38,793 nt of DNA, from contig CAJWDP010000030.1 in the NCBI GenBank assembly GCA_913030835.1, positions 1 through 38,793 on the forward strand, read 5' to 3'. Below are positions 1 through 8,155 of this stretch, in pieces. Numbering within the stretch: position 1 is the stretch's first letter; each line of letters begins with the position of its first letter. The notes under the pieces are model-generated. The model was not told the DNA's origin and ran no database searches. It saw only the letters and a list, made by a program, of their open reading frames with translations. Origin of the DNA: an uncultured Flavobacteriales bacterium (GTDB lineage Bacteria; Bacteroidota; Bacteroidia; Flavobacteriales_D; Parvicellaceae). Both the position numbers and the translations under genes were made by a program.

Positions 1-37
1 CTAAATTATCTAACTTAGTTTAGACGCACCGTTGTAC
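1..37 (+). repeat. attC-like palindromic repeat, copy A (cut by window edge)
   Basis: The window opens inside a repeat that matches copy B (1061-1118) almost base for base. Both contain CTAAATT, three variable bases, then TAACTTAGTTTAGACGCA, one variable base, and CGTT. CTAA (1-4) and TTAG (16-19) form the top of a stem, as in copy B. GTT at 31-33 would be the R'-like core where an integron crossover occurs. The left arm lies outside the window. Calling it attC-like is inference from the structure and from its position just upstream of a cassette-sized gene. Confidence 0.5.
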
Positions 38-49
38 GCAATTAAGATT

Positions 50-1051
50 ATGAAAAGCCTAATTCCTTTAATCCTTGTAAGTTTAATCATTAGTTGTGCT
101 AATGAAGAGCACACAAATAAGCAAGATCAGTTTAATAATAAGAATGAAGAAACTGTAAACCCGCTTAAAAGAATAGACTCTCTCCAAAATATAATAGATT
201 CACAAAGAGAAAAAAGAAATACACTGCTTAAAGACTCAATTAAAAAAGCCAACTTAAATAATCAAATAAAGCATGATATTTCAGAAGACATCTTGCTAAA
301 TGGATATAAAGAAGTCACCAGAAAAAGTATCGAGGAAAAATTAGAACTACCAGATAATTCAACTTATATAGATGAAAGAGGTAGAACAATTTCTTATGAC
401 CGTTTTGAAGAGGATTTTCATGGAGCTATTGGATTTTATAATAAAGGTGGCCTAGCCTATATTTTATTGGATCAAACATTTGATCATTATAGAATTGAAA
501 ATGAATCTATAAGCTATAATAATCTAGACTCTATTGTTGTAAAACATATTGCAAAGGAAAATATCCTTCCATTGGTTTACTCAACTGAAGATCCCAAATT
601 GAATGATTCAATAGAGATTCAATTAAAATATTATCAAAAAGATGATAGCTATATAGTTCATTTATGTTTTACGAATGAAACAGAAAACAAATCTTATATA
701 ATTACTCAATGGAATTTAAATCAAGAAGGGCCAATGTATGATAACATACCTAAGATTAATCAAATACACATAAGCCCTATGGGGAATGTAAATGTTGAGA
801 TATCTGAATATTCTATTGGTGAGGATATGGTTGGACATGCCGAATTCTATTATATTTCAATTATCGATTTATTAGAACATAAAATAGATATTGATATTTC
901 AAAAGTAGAATTCATGTTACATGAAGATGACAATAAATATATTGATGAATTTTTTAAAGATGAACCACAAAAATTGAAGCTTCTAAGAGCTCTTACAGAT
1001 GACCCTTTAAATGACTCTCTAAAAAGAGAATTAGTAAATATTTATCATTGA
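50..1051 (+). CDS. Orphan lipoprotein in a putative gene cassette
   Basis: I do not recognise a family for this 333-residue protein. The ATG at 50 is preferred over an in-frame TTG at 32, because it places a short charged N-terminus directly before a hydrophobic stretch and a lipobox (LIISC), so Cys16 should be lipidated. The early mature region is rich in Lys, Asn and Glu and looks like a flexible or coiled-coil linker. The rest alternates hydrophobic and charged residues and should be globular. The gene is visibly more AT-rich than the housekeeping genes at the right of the window, which suggests acquisition. It starts 17 bases after repeat copy A and ends 9 bases before copy B, a typical gene-cassette layout. 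No promoter box is seen in the leader. Confidence 0.75.
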   Translation: MKSLIPLILVSLIISCANEEHTNKQDQFNNKNEETVNPLKRIDSLQNIIDSQREKRNTLLKDSIKKANLNNQIKHDISEDILLNGYKEVTRKSIEEKLELPDNSTYIDERGRTISYDRFEEDFHGAIGFYNKGGLAYILLDQTFDHYRIENESISYNNLDSIVVKHIAKENILPLVYSTEDPKLNDSIEIQLKYYQKDDSYIVHLCFTNETENKSYIITQWNLNQEGPMYDNIPKINQIHISPMGNVNVEISEYSIGEDMVGHAEFYYISIIDLLEHKIDIDISKVEFMLHEDDNKYIDEFFKDEPQKLKLLRALTDDPLNDSLKRELVNIYH

Positions 1052-1060
1052 GTAATAAAA

Positions 1061-1118
1061 ACTGCGCACAACACAGTATAAACTAAATTGCATAACTTAG
1101 TTTAGACGCAACGTTAGC
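1061..1118 (+). repeat. attC-like palindromic repeat, copy B
   Basis: An imperfect palindrome lies between the two orphan genes. TAAACTAA (1079-1086) pairs perfectly with TTAGTTTA (1097-1104) around a 10-base loop. Outside that, TGCG (1063-1066) pairs with CGCA (1107-1110). A CGTTAGC end (1112-1118) supplies the GTT core expected on the right of an integron attC. The left core is degenerate (CACAAC rather than GCTAAC). The right half is shared with copy A. Function is inferred; attC sites are defined by fold more than by sequence. Confidence 0.55.
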
Positions 1119-1127
1119 AAATATGAT

Positions 1128-1787
1128 ATGATGAAATTTTCCTTACTCACACTAATTGGTCTTCTATCTTTTAGTATTACTTGCTACGATCAATTGAGGG
1201 TTGGGTCTGTAGGTTACTGGGGATCATTAGACTCGGCAGAAATAGAACAATTCAGTAATGTTTCCGATGAGTTCAGGGCCCTCTATAAATACGGTGGTTA
1301 CAGAAGAACGAATGAAATATTCCCTAATTGCTCATTCATTGGTATGAGGATTAATCATGTTCCACCACCTTCCAACTTTAGTGCACTGTATATTTCTGAG
1401 GATGGAAATATTTTGCCTACAACGAGGGAGCTTCTAGATAGCCTGTTCATGAAGGCATTCTTAGACTCTAGTTTTAGCGTAGAAAGGGATGAAATACCCC
1501 TCTACTATATGCTATTCACAAGATCGGGTTACCTTGTCAGTGAATCTTCGGATCTGATGAGCTTTCAGCCAAGCATTAAAGATGAATTTGACAAGTATCG
1601 AAAGGAACACGAGAATATCTTGTCTGATAGTTCTAATATTCAAACAACAATAAAGTATTCGTATAACAGAGCATTTAGAACAATTTATGAATATCGATTC
1701 TTTACTAATAATAAGGGAGATTGGGTACTTCCTCCTGAGAAAATGGAAATATTCAAAGAGGTTGGACCTTTAAATTATTGGAGATAA
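1128..1787 (+). CDS. Orphan secreted protein in a putative gene cassette
   Basis: This 219-residue protein is not one I recognise. It starts with Met-Met-Lys and a hydrophobic stretch ending SITC, so it is secreted and possibly a lipoprotein; Thr just before the Cys is a poor lipobox match. The mature part is rich in Tyr, Ser and Phe with no obvious repeat. The ATGs at 1128 and 1131 are both in frame and either could start it; an ATG at 1123 is out of frame. The gene begins 15 bases after the GTT core of copy B and ends 6 bases before copy C, so it fits one cassette of about 730 bp between crossover points. It has no visible promoter of its own, as expected for a cassette gene. Confidence 0.7.
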   Translation: MMKFSLLTLIGLLSFSITCYDQLRVGSVGYWGSLDSAEIEQFSNVSDEFRALYKYGGYRRTNEIFPNCSFIGMRINHVPPPSNFSALYISEDGNILPTTRELLDSLFMKAFLDSSFSVERDEIPLYYMLFTRSGYLVSESSDLMSFQPSIKDEFDKYRKEHENILSDSSNIQTTIKYSYNRAFRTIYEYRFFTNNKGDWVLPPEKMEIFKEVGPLNYWR

Positions 1788-1793
1788 ACATTT

Positions 1794-1849
1794 GCTAACA
1801 AAACCTATGCGCAATAACCTACGGGACACTGCGCATAGCCAAACCGTTA
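1794..1849 (+). repeat. attC-like palindromic repeat, copy C
   Basis: This is the best-formed copy. CTATGCGCA (1805-1813) pairs perfectly with TGCGCATAG (1830-1838) across 16 bases. Outside it, TAAC (1796-1799) pairs with GTTA (1846-1849). The order R''-L''-loop-L'-R' and the total length of about 55 bases match the shortest known integron attC sites. Its stem sequence differs from copies A and B while the GTTA core is kept, which is what attC sites of unrelated cassettes do. It closes the array: the next gene is on the opposite strand. Confidence 0.6.
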
Positions 1850-1872
1850 ACTTTATAATTGTTTGAAAAACA

Positions 1873-4317
1873 CTACTCGTTTGCAGCAAGGCGTTTCTTT
1901 AGTTTCTTATAGCTGGATACCGTATCAAAGAAGTAAATCAATTTCATGGTTATGGTGTTTTGCTGTCTTTGGTCAAGCACAGATCCAAGGTTGTTGATGT
2001 AGCTGGTAATGATTTCACTTTCATCCGTCTGTAGCGCATTTTTGTACACCACATTCAAAAAACTACCCGGAGCAAATTGCCATGCAAATATTAAGTCTGT
2101 ATTGAATGCATTGAAATTAAAGTCCGAGTCTCCTGTAAAGTCTTCGTCCGGAACAATAAACCCATCCTCATCCAAATCGCCATAGTATCGATAAATACCG
2201 TACGACCAGTAATGCCTGATCCGGAGTGTTAGCGACAAGTTGTTTTTGAACAAATATTTGCCTTGGAGAATATTCTCTACCGTATAGACATCTCGAACTC
2301 CATATTTGGGTTGGTTGTTAAAGTATCCTGCAAAGCCGGCTCCTCGTTTGAATGCGGTATATTCTGATGATGGCGTAAGTGTTAATTTATCGCTTAATCT
2401 GACGATGGGACTTAGCTCAACATTGAAGTACGAATTCTTGATGTAGTTTGAAAAGTAAGCATATCCAAAGCCAATGTTTCCATCCACGGCAATTTTCTTT
2501 CGGTAATCACTAGAGATGCCGATCCCATTGAAGTACCATTCAGGAACAATGAATTTTTGTCCCGGAACCCTGGATTCGAACAGATCTATTCCGTCTCCAA
2601 TTTGTGAGCTCATATTAACAAAAACGGAATTAAAGCTGGGAAATGTCCAAAAATACCGAGCATCGTATTTCTTATTCAATACTTCGCCCGTTGTGTAGTT
2701 TTGATTGATGCTAAATGATACTCGGTTGTAGGCGTTATTCAAAATCCAAAAGGGATTGTATTTGTTGTATTGAAGGTTGACGGCATGAGTTCTTACATTG
2801 GAAACAAAGTTCACGCCGAGGTCATTTGGATTAAAATTAGGCGACTTGTTTTCAGTGGAAAAGCTGTACTTGAAATTGCCTTGGATTTTTCCAACACTGA
2901 ACGAATAGCTCAATCCATCACCTCCGTCATACCTTGCAATCGACTCAATTAGATTGGTGTCTCGCTGGGTAAGCTTTATATTTCCCGCTATGGAGTATTT
3001 CGAGTTTTTTGATATCAGGTTTGCTCCGGCAGAGGTTACATTTGCATCTATGTTTGTTCCAAACCTTACCGTACTCAAATTGATCAGATAGATCGAGCTG
3101 TTGTTCTTTAAATTTTTATCGAATGAAAGAATGTTGTAATTGGTAAGCGGGTCTGTTTCTACTTCTTTTATCCTTCCGGTTACCGTGTCTTGAATCAACG
3201 CCTTAGTTGAGGCCGTAAGCGCATTCATAAACCCAATTCCCAGCCCATTTTTATTCCTCCCCGATATCTTGGCAACGTTCAATAGTTGTGAAGCAGCCGG
3301 ATTATCAGAAACAACTTCATTTGAGTCTAGATCAGCGTAGGCCGAAGCCCTATTGATCGGAGGGCCACCTATTCTTCTGGAGTAGAAAAGCTCCCCTAAA
3401 TTAAACAGGTCAACTCCTTCCTGGAAGAAGGGTCTTTGTTCCTCGAATATAACTTCAAATGCACCCAGATTTTTCACAATATTATCTGATCGAACCTGCG
3501 AGAAATCAGGAAGCAGCGTCATGTCAAGCGTGAAACTTTCATTGAGGCCAAGTTTAAGATCGGCCCCGGCGCCATACCCAAAAGTGGCCTCTCCATTTTG
3601 TGTTTGCACAAAGGAGGACACATATGGTGATAGCGATAGTCTAAGCGGGTCTTTGATGTTATTCAACCCTTTCAGCGTTCCCCAATAATTGAGGGGCGTC
3701 TCTGTGTTTTTAGGAACAAGAGACCACTGAACTTCTGTTCTTGAGCGACGGATTTCGCGAGAAAACTGAACTTTCCAATCCTGCTTTTCTCCCTTTGGAA
3801 AACGAATCGCGTAGTAAGGAATTTTCATTTCAACCATCCAGCCATCTTCCACCACAGCAGTTGCACTTTCCCACACAGCATTGAACTCCGGGTCGGATAT
3901 TCTAGAATCGGACTGCACTCCAGAAGCAGAAACCGAGAATGTAAAAGCATCGAGCATTTTATTGTAGGGGTCTAGTGATACGCTGAACAAATCTGCATTC
4001 AGCTCGTCGTCTCGCTCTCCAAGCTGTGTCAAAATACTGTCGGGGTTGTCATCATAACAATGGCCCAGAAAGTAGAGGTTGTTGTCGTCGTAAATTACTT
4101 TCACTTCGGTTTTGAACCGAGGCCGCTTGCCTTCCGTTGGATTCCGCTCTAGAAAATTTGTGGCTACCTCTGCTTCATCCCAATTGGCCTCCATATTAAG
4201 CCCATCGATCAATATTTTCTCCGTTGCTCTGGTGGCGCTGACGGTTTTACTTTGCCCCCAAGTTGTAATGCACGTTGAGATCATTGCAAGAACTACTATT
4301 TCCCTTATCAACGTCAC
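1873..4317 (-). CDS. DUF5916 outer-membrane protein with N-terminal CBM9-like domain
   Basis: This 814-residue protein has a signal peptide (residues 1-21, ending TTWGQ). A family 9 carbohydrate-binding-like domain follows at about 25-210, recognised by the IDGxxxEANWDEAE opening and the LYFLGHCYDDNPD strand. The rest (about 215-814) is Tyr/Asn-rich alternating sequence typical of the DUF5916 family and probably forms an outer-membrane beta-barrel. The family is widespread in Bacteroidota and its ligand is unsettled, so a sugar-related role is only suggested by the N-terminal domain. The length is normal for the family. It is transcribed alone from a probable promoter at 4343-4350, and its 3' end abuts the attC-like array. 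Confidence 0.85.
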   Translation of the reverse strand: MTLIREIVVLAMISTCITTWGQSKTVSATRATEKILIDGLNMEANWDEAEVATNFLERNPTEGKRPRFKTEVKVIYDDNNLYFLGHCYDDNPDSILTQLGERDDELNADLFSVSLDPYNKMLDAFTFSVSASGVQSDSRISDPEFNAVWESATAVVEDGWMVEMKIPYYAIRFPKGEKQDWKVQFSREIRRSRTEVQWSLVPKNTETPLNYWGTLKGLNNIKDPLRLSLSPYVSSFVQTQNGEATFGYGAGADLKLGLNESFTLDMTLLPDFSQVRSDNIVKNLGAFEVIFEEQRPFFQEGVDLFNLGELFYSRRIGGPPINRASAYADLDSNEVVSDNPAASQLLNVAKISGRNKNGLGIGFMNALTASTKALIQDTVTGRIKEVETDPLTNYNILSFDKNLKNNSSIYLINLSTVRFGTNIDANVTSAGANLISKNSKYSIAGNIKLTQRDTNLIESIARYDGGDGLSYSFSVGKIQGNFKYSFSTENKSPNFNPNDLGVNFVSNVRTHAVNLQYNKYNPFWILNNAYNRVSFSINQNYTTGEVLNKKYDARYFWTFPSFNSVFVNMSSQIGDGIDLFESRVPGQKFIVPEWYFNGIGISSDYRKKIAVDGNIGFGYAYFSNYIKNSYFNVELSPIVRLSDKLTLTPSSEYTAFKRGAGFAGYFNNQPKYGVRDVYTVENILQGKYLFKNNLSLTLRIRHYWSYGIYRYYGDLDEDGFIVPDEDFTGDSDFNFNAFNTDLIFAWQFAPGSFLNVVYKNALQTDESEIITSYINNLGSVLDQRQQNTITMKLIYFFDTVSSYKKLKKRLAANE

Positions 4318-4342
4318 GCTATTTTTGGTTTGGAATCGACCG

Positions 4343-4350
4343 CAAAATTA
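4343..4350 (-). promoter_or_regulatory. Predicted Bacteroidota -7 box for the DUF5916 gene
   Basis: Read on the minus strand this is TAATTTTG, a match to the Bacteroidota -7 consensus TAnnTTTG, 25 bases before the ATG at 4317. A TTG on the same strand (4368-4370) lies 17 bases upstream and could be the -33 element. Prediction only. Confidence 0.45.
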
Positions 4351-4467
4351 GATGTGTATTTGGAAGACAATTCCAGGATTCGCTTAAAGGTTGAAATGAT
4401 ATACGAGTGGTTCATAGAGTTGACCAGAAAGAATTTTTTCAACCTCATCATGCACAGGGACCGTTGT

Positions 4468-4950
4468 TCACTTTGTGTTTACGAATTTATCTTCAAAATA
4501 GAGGGTCCACTCTCCGTTTGTATTCACCTCTCCGTACTCCCTAAAACCATTATCACCATTAGATTCAAAAATGAACCTTTTCGTTTTGCTGGCATGAACC
4601 GTCAGCTTTTGATCGTTCAGGTTTGCTTTTAATCTGCGGCTACCTTTTTCTGAAAAAGGGGTGTAGTAATAGCAGCTGTCCGTTTGACTGTAATTGATTA
4701 TAGTATGGAGCTTCAATGATTCGGTGTTTAGTTTGATCACCAATATTGCTCCATTCAGATCGTAGGAAATTTCTTCGAAAGCGGGTTCTTTGGAGCTAAT
4801 TTTTTCTCCTTTGAACAAAGTTGATTCCCCAACCCATTCGCCTACCAAATAGCTTAGCTTGGCCATTTCCGGATGTTTGGTCGACTGAGTATGGCCACTA
4901 AGCGCTGTAAGTAGAAAGCCAATACTAAAGAAGTGCTTTAACGTGAACAT
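4468..4950 (-). CDS. Small secreted lipocalin-like protein of unknown function
   Basis: The protein has 160 residues with a signal peptide (about 1-21, ending GHTQS). The mature part opens with LSYLVGEWVGES, the G-x-W motif near the first strand of many small beta-barrel families (lipocalin / FABP-like, DUF1579-like), and continues as short alternating strands. That suggests a secreted ligand-binding barrel, but I cannot name the family with confidence. It stands alone: about 150 bases separate its stop from the start of the DUF5916 gene, and a divergent kinase begins upstream. No promoter box was found in front of it. Confidence 0.65.
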   Translation of the reverse strand: MFTLKHFFSIGFLLTALSGHTQSTKHPEMAKLSYLVGEWVGESTLFKGEKISSKEPAFEEISYDLNGAILVIKLNTESLKLHTIINYSQTDSCYYYTPFSEKGSRRLKANLNDQKLTVHASKTKRFIFESNGDNGFREYGEVNTNGEWTLYFEDKFVNTK

Positions 4951-5050
4951 GTTATTCTAATAATCAATGATTGTAACGTCTGAAGCATTGAAAAGTTCAG
5001 CGTTTCATTCCTGCCGATTCTATTTAGAAAGTCAAAAAGAAAAGAAAGCT

Positions 5051-5067
5051 AACCCGTAGGGCGGGTT
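5051..5067. other. Short GC-rich hairpin in the divergent intergenic region
   Basis: AACCCG (5051-5056) and CGGGTT (5062-5067) form a six-pair stem with a five-base loop, followed by TTTC on the plus strand. It resembles a small terminator or leader hairpin, but no plus-strand gene ends just before it. It sits upstream of the TPR kinase promoter and its role is unclear. Confidence 0.25.
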
Positions 5068-5113
5068 TTCTAAGCGATAAACCCAAGTATTCTACCCCTA
5101 CAAACAGAAATCT

Positions 5114-5121
5114 TATCTTTG
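5114..5121 (+). promoter_or_regulatory. Predicted -7 box for the TPR histidine kinase
   Basis: TATCTTTG matches the Bacteroidota -7 consensus TAnnTTTG exactly. A start of transcription about 7 bases downstream would lie near 5128. That rules out the TTG at 5119 as start codon and favours the GTG at 5140. No clear TTG -33 element is found at the usual spacing. Confidence 0.5.
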
Positions 5122-5139
5122 TTTAAACCTGCCGCCAAA

Positions 5140-6978
5140 GTGTCTCTCAACTCAGCCCTTAAAATTCGTCAGGACCTAGAGTCAAAGCTAAGCTGTTCAA
5201 CAAATGATTCAGAACAGCTAGAGCACATTGTTACCTTCTGTCAGCGGCATTATTATGACGTGCACAAAGACGCGATTCTCTTTATCAAAAAAGGTCTCCA
5301 GATTGCCGAACAACTGCAACAAGAAAAAGAGAACAATATCCTTAAAACCTATCAAGCATTTCATTTGTGGCACGATCAAAAAATTGAGCCTGCCAAAGAA
5401 TTGGCTTCCTCTATCCTACCTTATCTTCTGGAAAACAAATGTTATCGTGAGCTTGGGCTAGCCGTTATCGTCATTGCTTTGATCGAATGGTCAAAAGGTA
5501 ATCTGGAAAACGCATTTAACGTCGTGAATCGCACCCTTTATGACCTTCACAACAAACGAAACAAAAATGAAGCTGTAGCTCGTTTGAACTGGGCATTGGG
5601 TACCTTTTACTTTGATCTGGGAAGCCTGGGCCGATCCATGAGCTGCTATCAGAAATGCGAGAGGTTAAGCCCCGAAACGGACGACCTGAGCCTTGACCTG
5701 TATACCAAGATCGGCTATTCCAGCATCTACAAAAAGAAGGGAGATTTCGATAAGGCCATACCCATACTTAATGAGGTCTTGACAAAATGTAAAGATTTCA
5801 ATATGTGGATGATCGAGTCCCGGGCACTGTTTGAATTGGGCTCGATTTATTTGACCCTGCATAAGTTAGAGGAGGCCCGTTACGTTTTAGAGAAGAGCTG
5901 CCAAATAAGAAAAGAAAACAAAGCTCTTCCTGCCGTGGTATCCTGCCTGGAAATGTTAGCCACAATCAGCATGGAAAAGAACAGCTTCAATGATGCAAGG
6001 GATCAATTAAAAGAAGCGATACAGATCTGTGAAAAAAACGGGTTAAAGGGAAAGCTCTCCTCCGTAATGCGCATTAACGCACGATTTGAAGAAAGCCAGA
6101 ATAATTTCGAGCTGGCCCTGGAAAGCTTTAAGAAACACATGACACTCGAAACGGAGCTGACCATGATGGAGCGAGAAAATAGAAATCAATACCTAAAGCT
6201 CAATTTTCAAGCAAAAAAAATACAGGAGGATAATTACAAGCAACGAACGCTGAATCGGGAGCTTAAGAGCGCATTGAATCAGGCAAGGGAGCTCAGTGAT
6301 CTCAAGTCCAGATTTGTAAGTGTTACGTCCCACCAGTTCCGAACACCTTTGGCAATTATCCAATCCAATACTGATCTGGTAAATATGGCTTCGGAAAAAA
6401 GCAGTGACACGATCAAGCCCCTATTGAATAAGGCCACGAAACGAATCCGAAAAGAAATCGGGAATATGGTTGAGCTCATGGATGATATCCTGATCTTGGG
6501 TCGAATCAGCGAAGGAAACAGCTTGAGTTTAAAGAAGCAATCAACTGACCTGGTTGAATTTTGTGAGGGAATTGTTGCGGAATTTGATGAAATACACAAC
6601 AATGGACTCGAGATTGAGTTTGAAGTCGCGGGAACTCAAAAAGAAATGCCTATCGACAGAAAGCTCATTCATCATGCTTTGGTTAACCTGCTTTCTAATG
6701 CCTTGAAATATTCAATTGATACCAACCCAATATTGCGCCTCGAATTCGACAACACCTCCGTGTTGCTAAAGGTTATTGATAAGGGCATCGGCATCCCGGC
6801 AAGCGACATGCCTAATCTATTTCAACCGTTTCAACGAGCGGGTAACGTTGGCGCAATTAAAGGAACAGGTTTAGGCCTTTCCATTTCTAAAGAATACGTT
6901 GAGCTCCATGGAGGGACTATGAAAGTAGAAAGCAAGCTCAACGAGGGCAGCACCTTTACGATCGCCTTACCGGTCTGA
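5140..6978 (+). CDS. Soluble TPR-containing sensor histidine kinase
   Basis: This is a cytoplasmic histidine kinase of about 612 residues. The first 340 or so form TPR-like helical hairpins (alternating A/L/Y/G positions, for example the LGTFYFDLGSLGRSMSCYQ unit). A coiled coil leads into HisKA with SHQFRTPL (His398 from this start) and a HATPase domain with an N box (NLLSNALKYS), DKGIGIP and GTGLGL. There is no membrane segment or signal peptide, so it senses an intracellular or protein signal. No in-frame ATG is found near the 5' end. A TTG at 5119 is possible, but it overlaps the -7 box, so the GTG at 5140 is chosen. No partner regulator is adjacent; its core belongs to the same subfamily as the three kinases at 17204-24514. 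Confidence 0.88.
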   Translation: MSLNSALKIRQDLESKLSCSTNDSEQLEHIVTFCQRHYYDVHKDAILFIKKGLQIAEQLQQEKENNILKTYQAFHLWHDQKIEPAKELASSILPYLLENKCYRELGLAVIVIALIEWSKGNLENAFNVVNRTLYDLHNKRNKNEAVARLNWALGTFYFDLGSLGRSMSCYQKCERLSPETDDLSLDLYTKIGYSSIYKKKGDFDKAIPILNEVLTKCKDFNMWMIESRALFELGSIYLTLHKLEEARYVLEKSCQIRKENKALPAVVSCLEMLATISMEKNSFNDARDQLKEAIQICEKNGLKGKLSSVMRINARFEESQNNFELALESFKKHMTLETELTMMERENRNQYLKLNFQAKKIQEDNYKQRTLNRELKSALNQARELSDLKSRFVSVTSHQFRTPLAIIQSNTDLVNMASEKSSDTIKPLLNKATKRIRKEIGNMVELMDDILILGRISEGNSLSLKKQSTDLVEFCEGIVAEFDEIHNNGLEIEFEVAGTQKEMPIDRKLIHHALVNLLSNALKYSIDTNPILRLEFDNTSVLLKVIDKGIGIPASDMPNLFQPFQRAGNVGAIKGTGLGLSISKEYVELHGGTMKVESKLNEGSTFTIALPV

Positions 6979-6996
6979 GTTGGGCCTTGGCCAAAA

Positions 6997-7629
6997 TCAA
7001 AATCGGCTCGTATCTTCCATTTCCATCAATGCATCATCTACCTCATCGATGATCGGTTGTATTTTTTTGGCCGCCTTTCTGTTCAAAATAGTAACGACAA
7101 CAAAAACCCCCGCGACAAAGATCACTACAAAGACCAGAACCAGAGGGCCTGCAGCTTTAACAATCCCTGATTTATCCGGAGAAAACATGGATGCTGCTCG
7201 ATCCCAAAATCCAATCAAAAAAGAGAGTAGGATCGGTCCTATGTACCAAAAGAGAACGTTGCGAAGTAAATTTCTTTGCCTGACCAAATAGTTGCGTTGT
7301 ATTCTCAAGAACTCGATCGTCGGGAGTGTGTAGATATTCTTGCCCGGTCTTTTTCCCCAATACAATACCGCAACAATTAACACACAAGCAGCCAACATTA
7401 CCCAGTTGGCTATTGTTTTTGATGTACTCAGGTCACTAAAAATAAGCTGGTAGCAGTAGATGACAAACAACACAACTGCTGCTGCCGCTTCGCGAAAGTC
7501 TCGTAAAATGATGTCGCGATTAAAGCTCGATAGTTTTTTCTCAATATTCCCTGAAAACCGATTCGCGTCAAAACGCACCCAATCCTTGAATGTGACACTT
7601 TCGTAAACTGTTTTTAGCTGTTCTTTCAT
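6997..7629 (-). CDS. Four-helix membrane protein encoded after an ECF sigma factor
   Basis: The protein has 210 residues: an N-terminal cytoplasmic part of about 45 residues, then four hydrophobic helices in two pairs (about 46-66, 75-92, 122-142, 155-178), and a short acidic C-terminal tail. Its start lies 3 bases after the sigma-factor stop, so the two are almost certainly cotranscribed. In this position one expects an anti-sigma factor. The usual single-helix anti-sigma layout is absent, but the soluble N-terminal segment could bind the sigma factor. I do not recognise the family. It converges on the TPR kinase with 18 bases between stops. Confidence 0.75.
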   Translation of the reverse strand: MKEQLKTVYESVTFKDWVRFDANRFSGNIEKKLSSFNRDIILRDFREAAAAVVLFVIYCYQLIFSDLSTSKTIANWVMLAACVLIVAVLYWGKRPGKNIYTLPTIEFLRIQRNYLVRQRNLLRNVLFWYIGPILLSFLIGFWDRAASMFSPDKSGIVKAAGPLVLVFVVIFVAGVFVVVTILNRKAAKKIQPIIDEVDDALMEMEDTSRF

Positions 7630-7632
7630 GAC

Positions 7633-8139
7633 TTATTGTTTTATGCATTTTAATAGTCTGCCTTTGATTCTTTTTATTTTTACCGCGATGTGGTTCTCAC
7701 TTAATCCGGTTACCTCTCCTATTTCCCGGTACGACTGATCTTCCAGATAGAGTAAGACAATCGATTTATTCACCCCGTCAAGCTTTTCAACACACGCCCG
7801 AAGCTTTCTATATTCATCGCTCCTGTCCTCGGTCATTTCTTCTCCCCTATTTTCAAGCTCCACACCATCCAGTTTCACCACTACTTTTTTTCCTTTCGAT
7901 GAAAAATGTCTGGCCCGCAGGCAAATGTTAACGGTCACCCTGTAGATCCATGTGTTGACACTCGAGTTCCCTTTAAAGCTTGGAAGGGACTTCCATATGT
8001 TGATCAGAACTTCCTGAAAAAGGTCCTCAGCATCTTCCGTGTTGTCAGAATACGACCTGCAAATCCGAAAAATCTTTTCTTTGTTCTCGGCAAATGCTTC
8101 CGTAAATCGGTGTTCTAATTCCTTGTCCATTTTGTTCAA
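7633..8139 (-). CDS. ECF-type RNA polymerase sigma factor
   Basis: This 168-residue sigma-70 family protein has only the two ECF regions. Region 2 is at about 10-80, with DAEDLFQEVLINIWKSL and a STVNTWIYR-like -10 recognition helix (SSVNTWIYRVTVNICL). Region 4 is at about 105-165, with the helix-turn-helix SYREIGEVTGLSENHIAVKIKR. It should direct RNA polymerase to a small regulon. It lies in an operon between the serine hydrolase (16 bases upstream) and the four-helix protein (3 bases downstream), the latter being the best candidate regulator. Met1 and Met4 are both possible starts. Confidence 0.92.
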   Translation of the reverse strand: MNKMDKELEHRFTEAFAENKEKIFRICRSYSDNTEDAEDLFQEVLINIWKSLPSFKGNSSVNTWIYRVTVNICLRARHFSSKGKKVVVKLDGVELENRGEEMTEDRSDEYRKLRACVEKLDGVNKSIVLLYLEDQSYREIGEVTGLSENHIAVKIKRIKGRLLKCIKQ

Positions 8140-8155
8140 TTAGACTGGTCCTATT

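Noticed and set aside
1-1872. Search for an integrase or transposase belonging to the repeats
   Set aside because: No recombinase-like reading frame is present on either strand here; the array cannot be confirmed as an integron from this window.
4330-4632. Plus-strand frame opposite the small secreted protein
   Set aside because: It overlaps the recognisable minus-strand gene and its leader, has no protein-like pattern and no family match.
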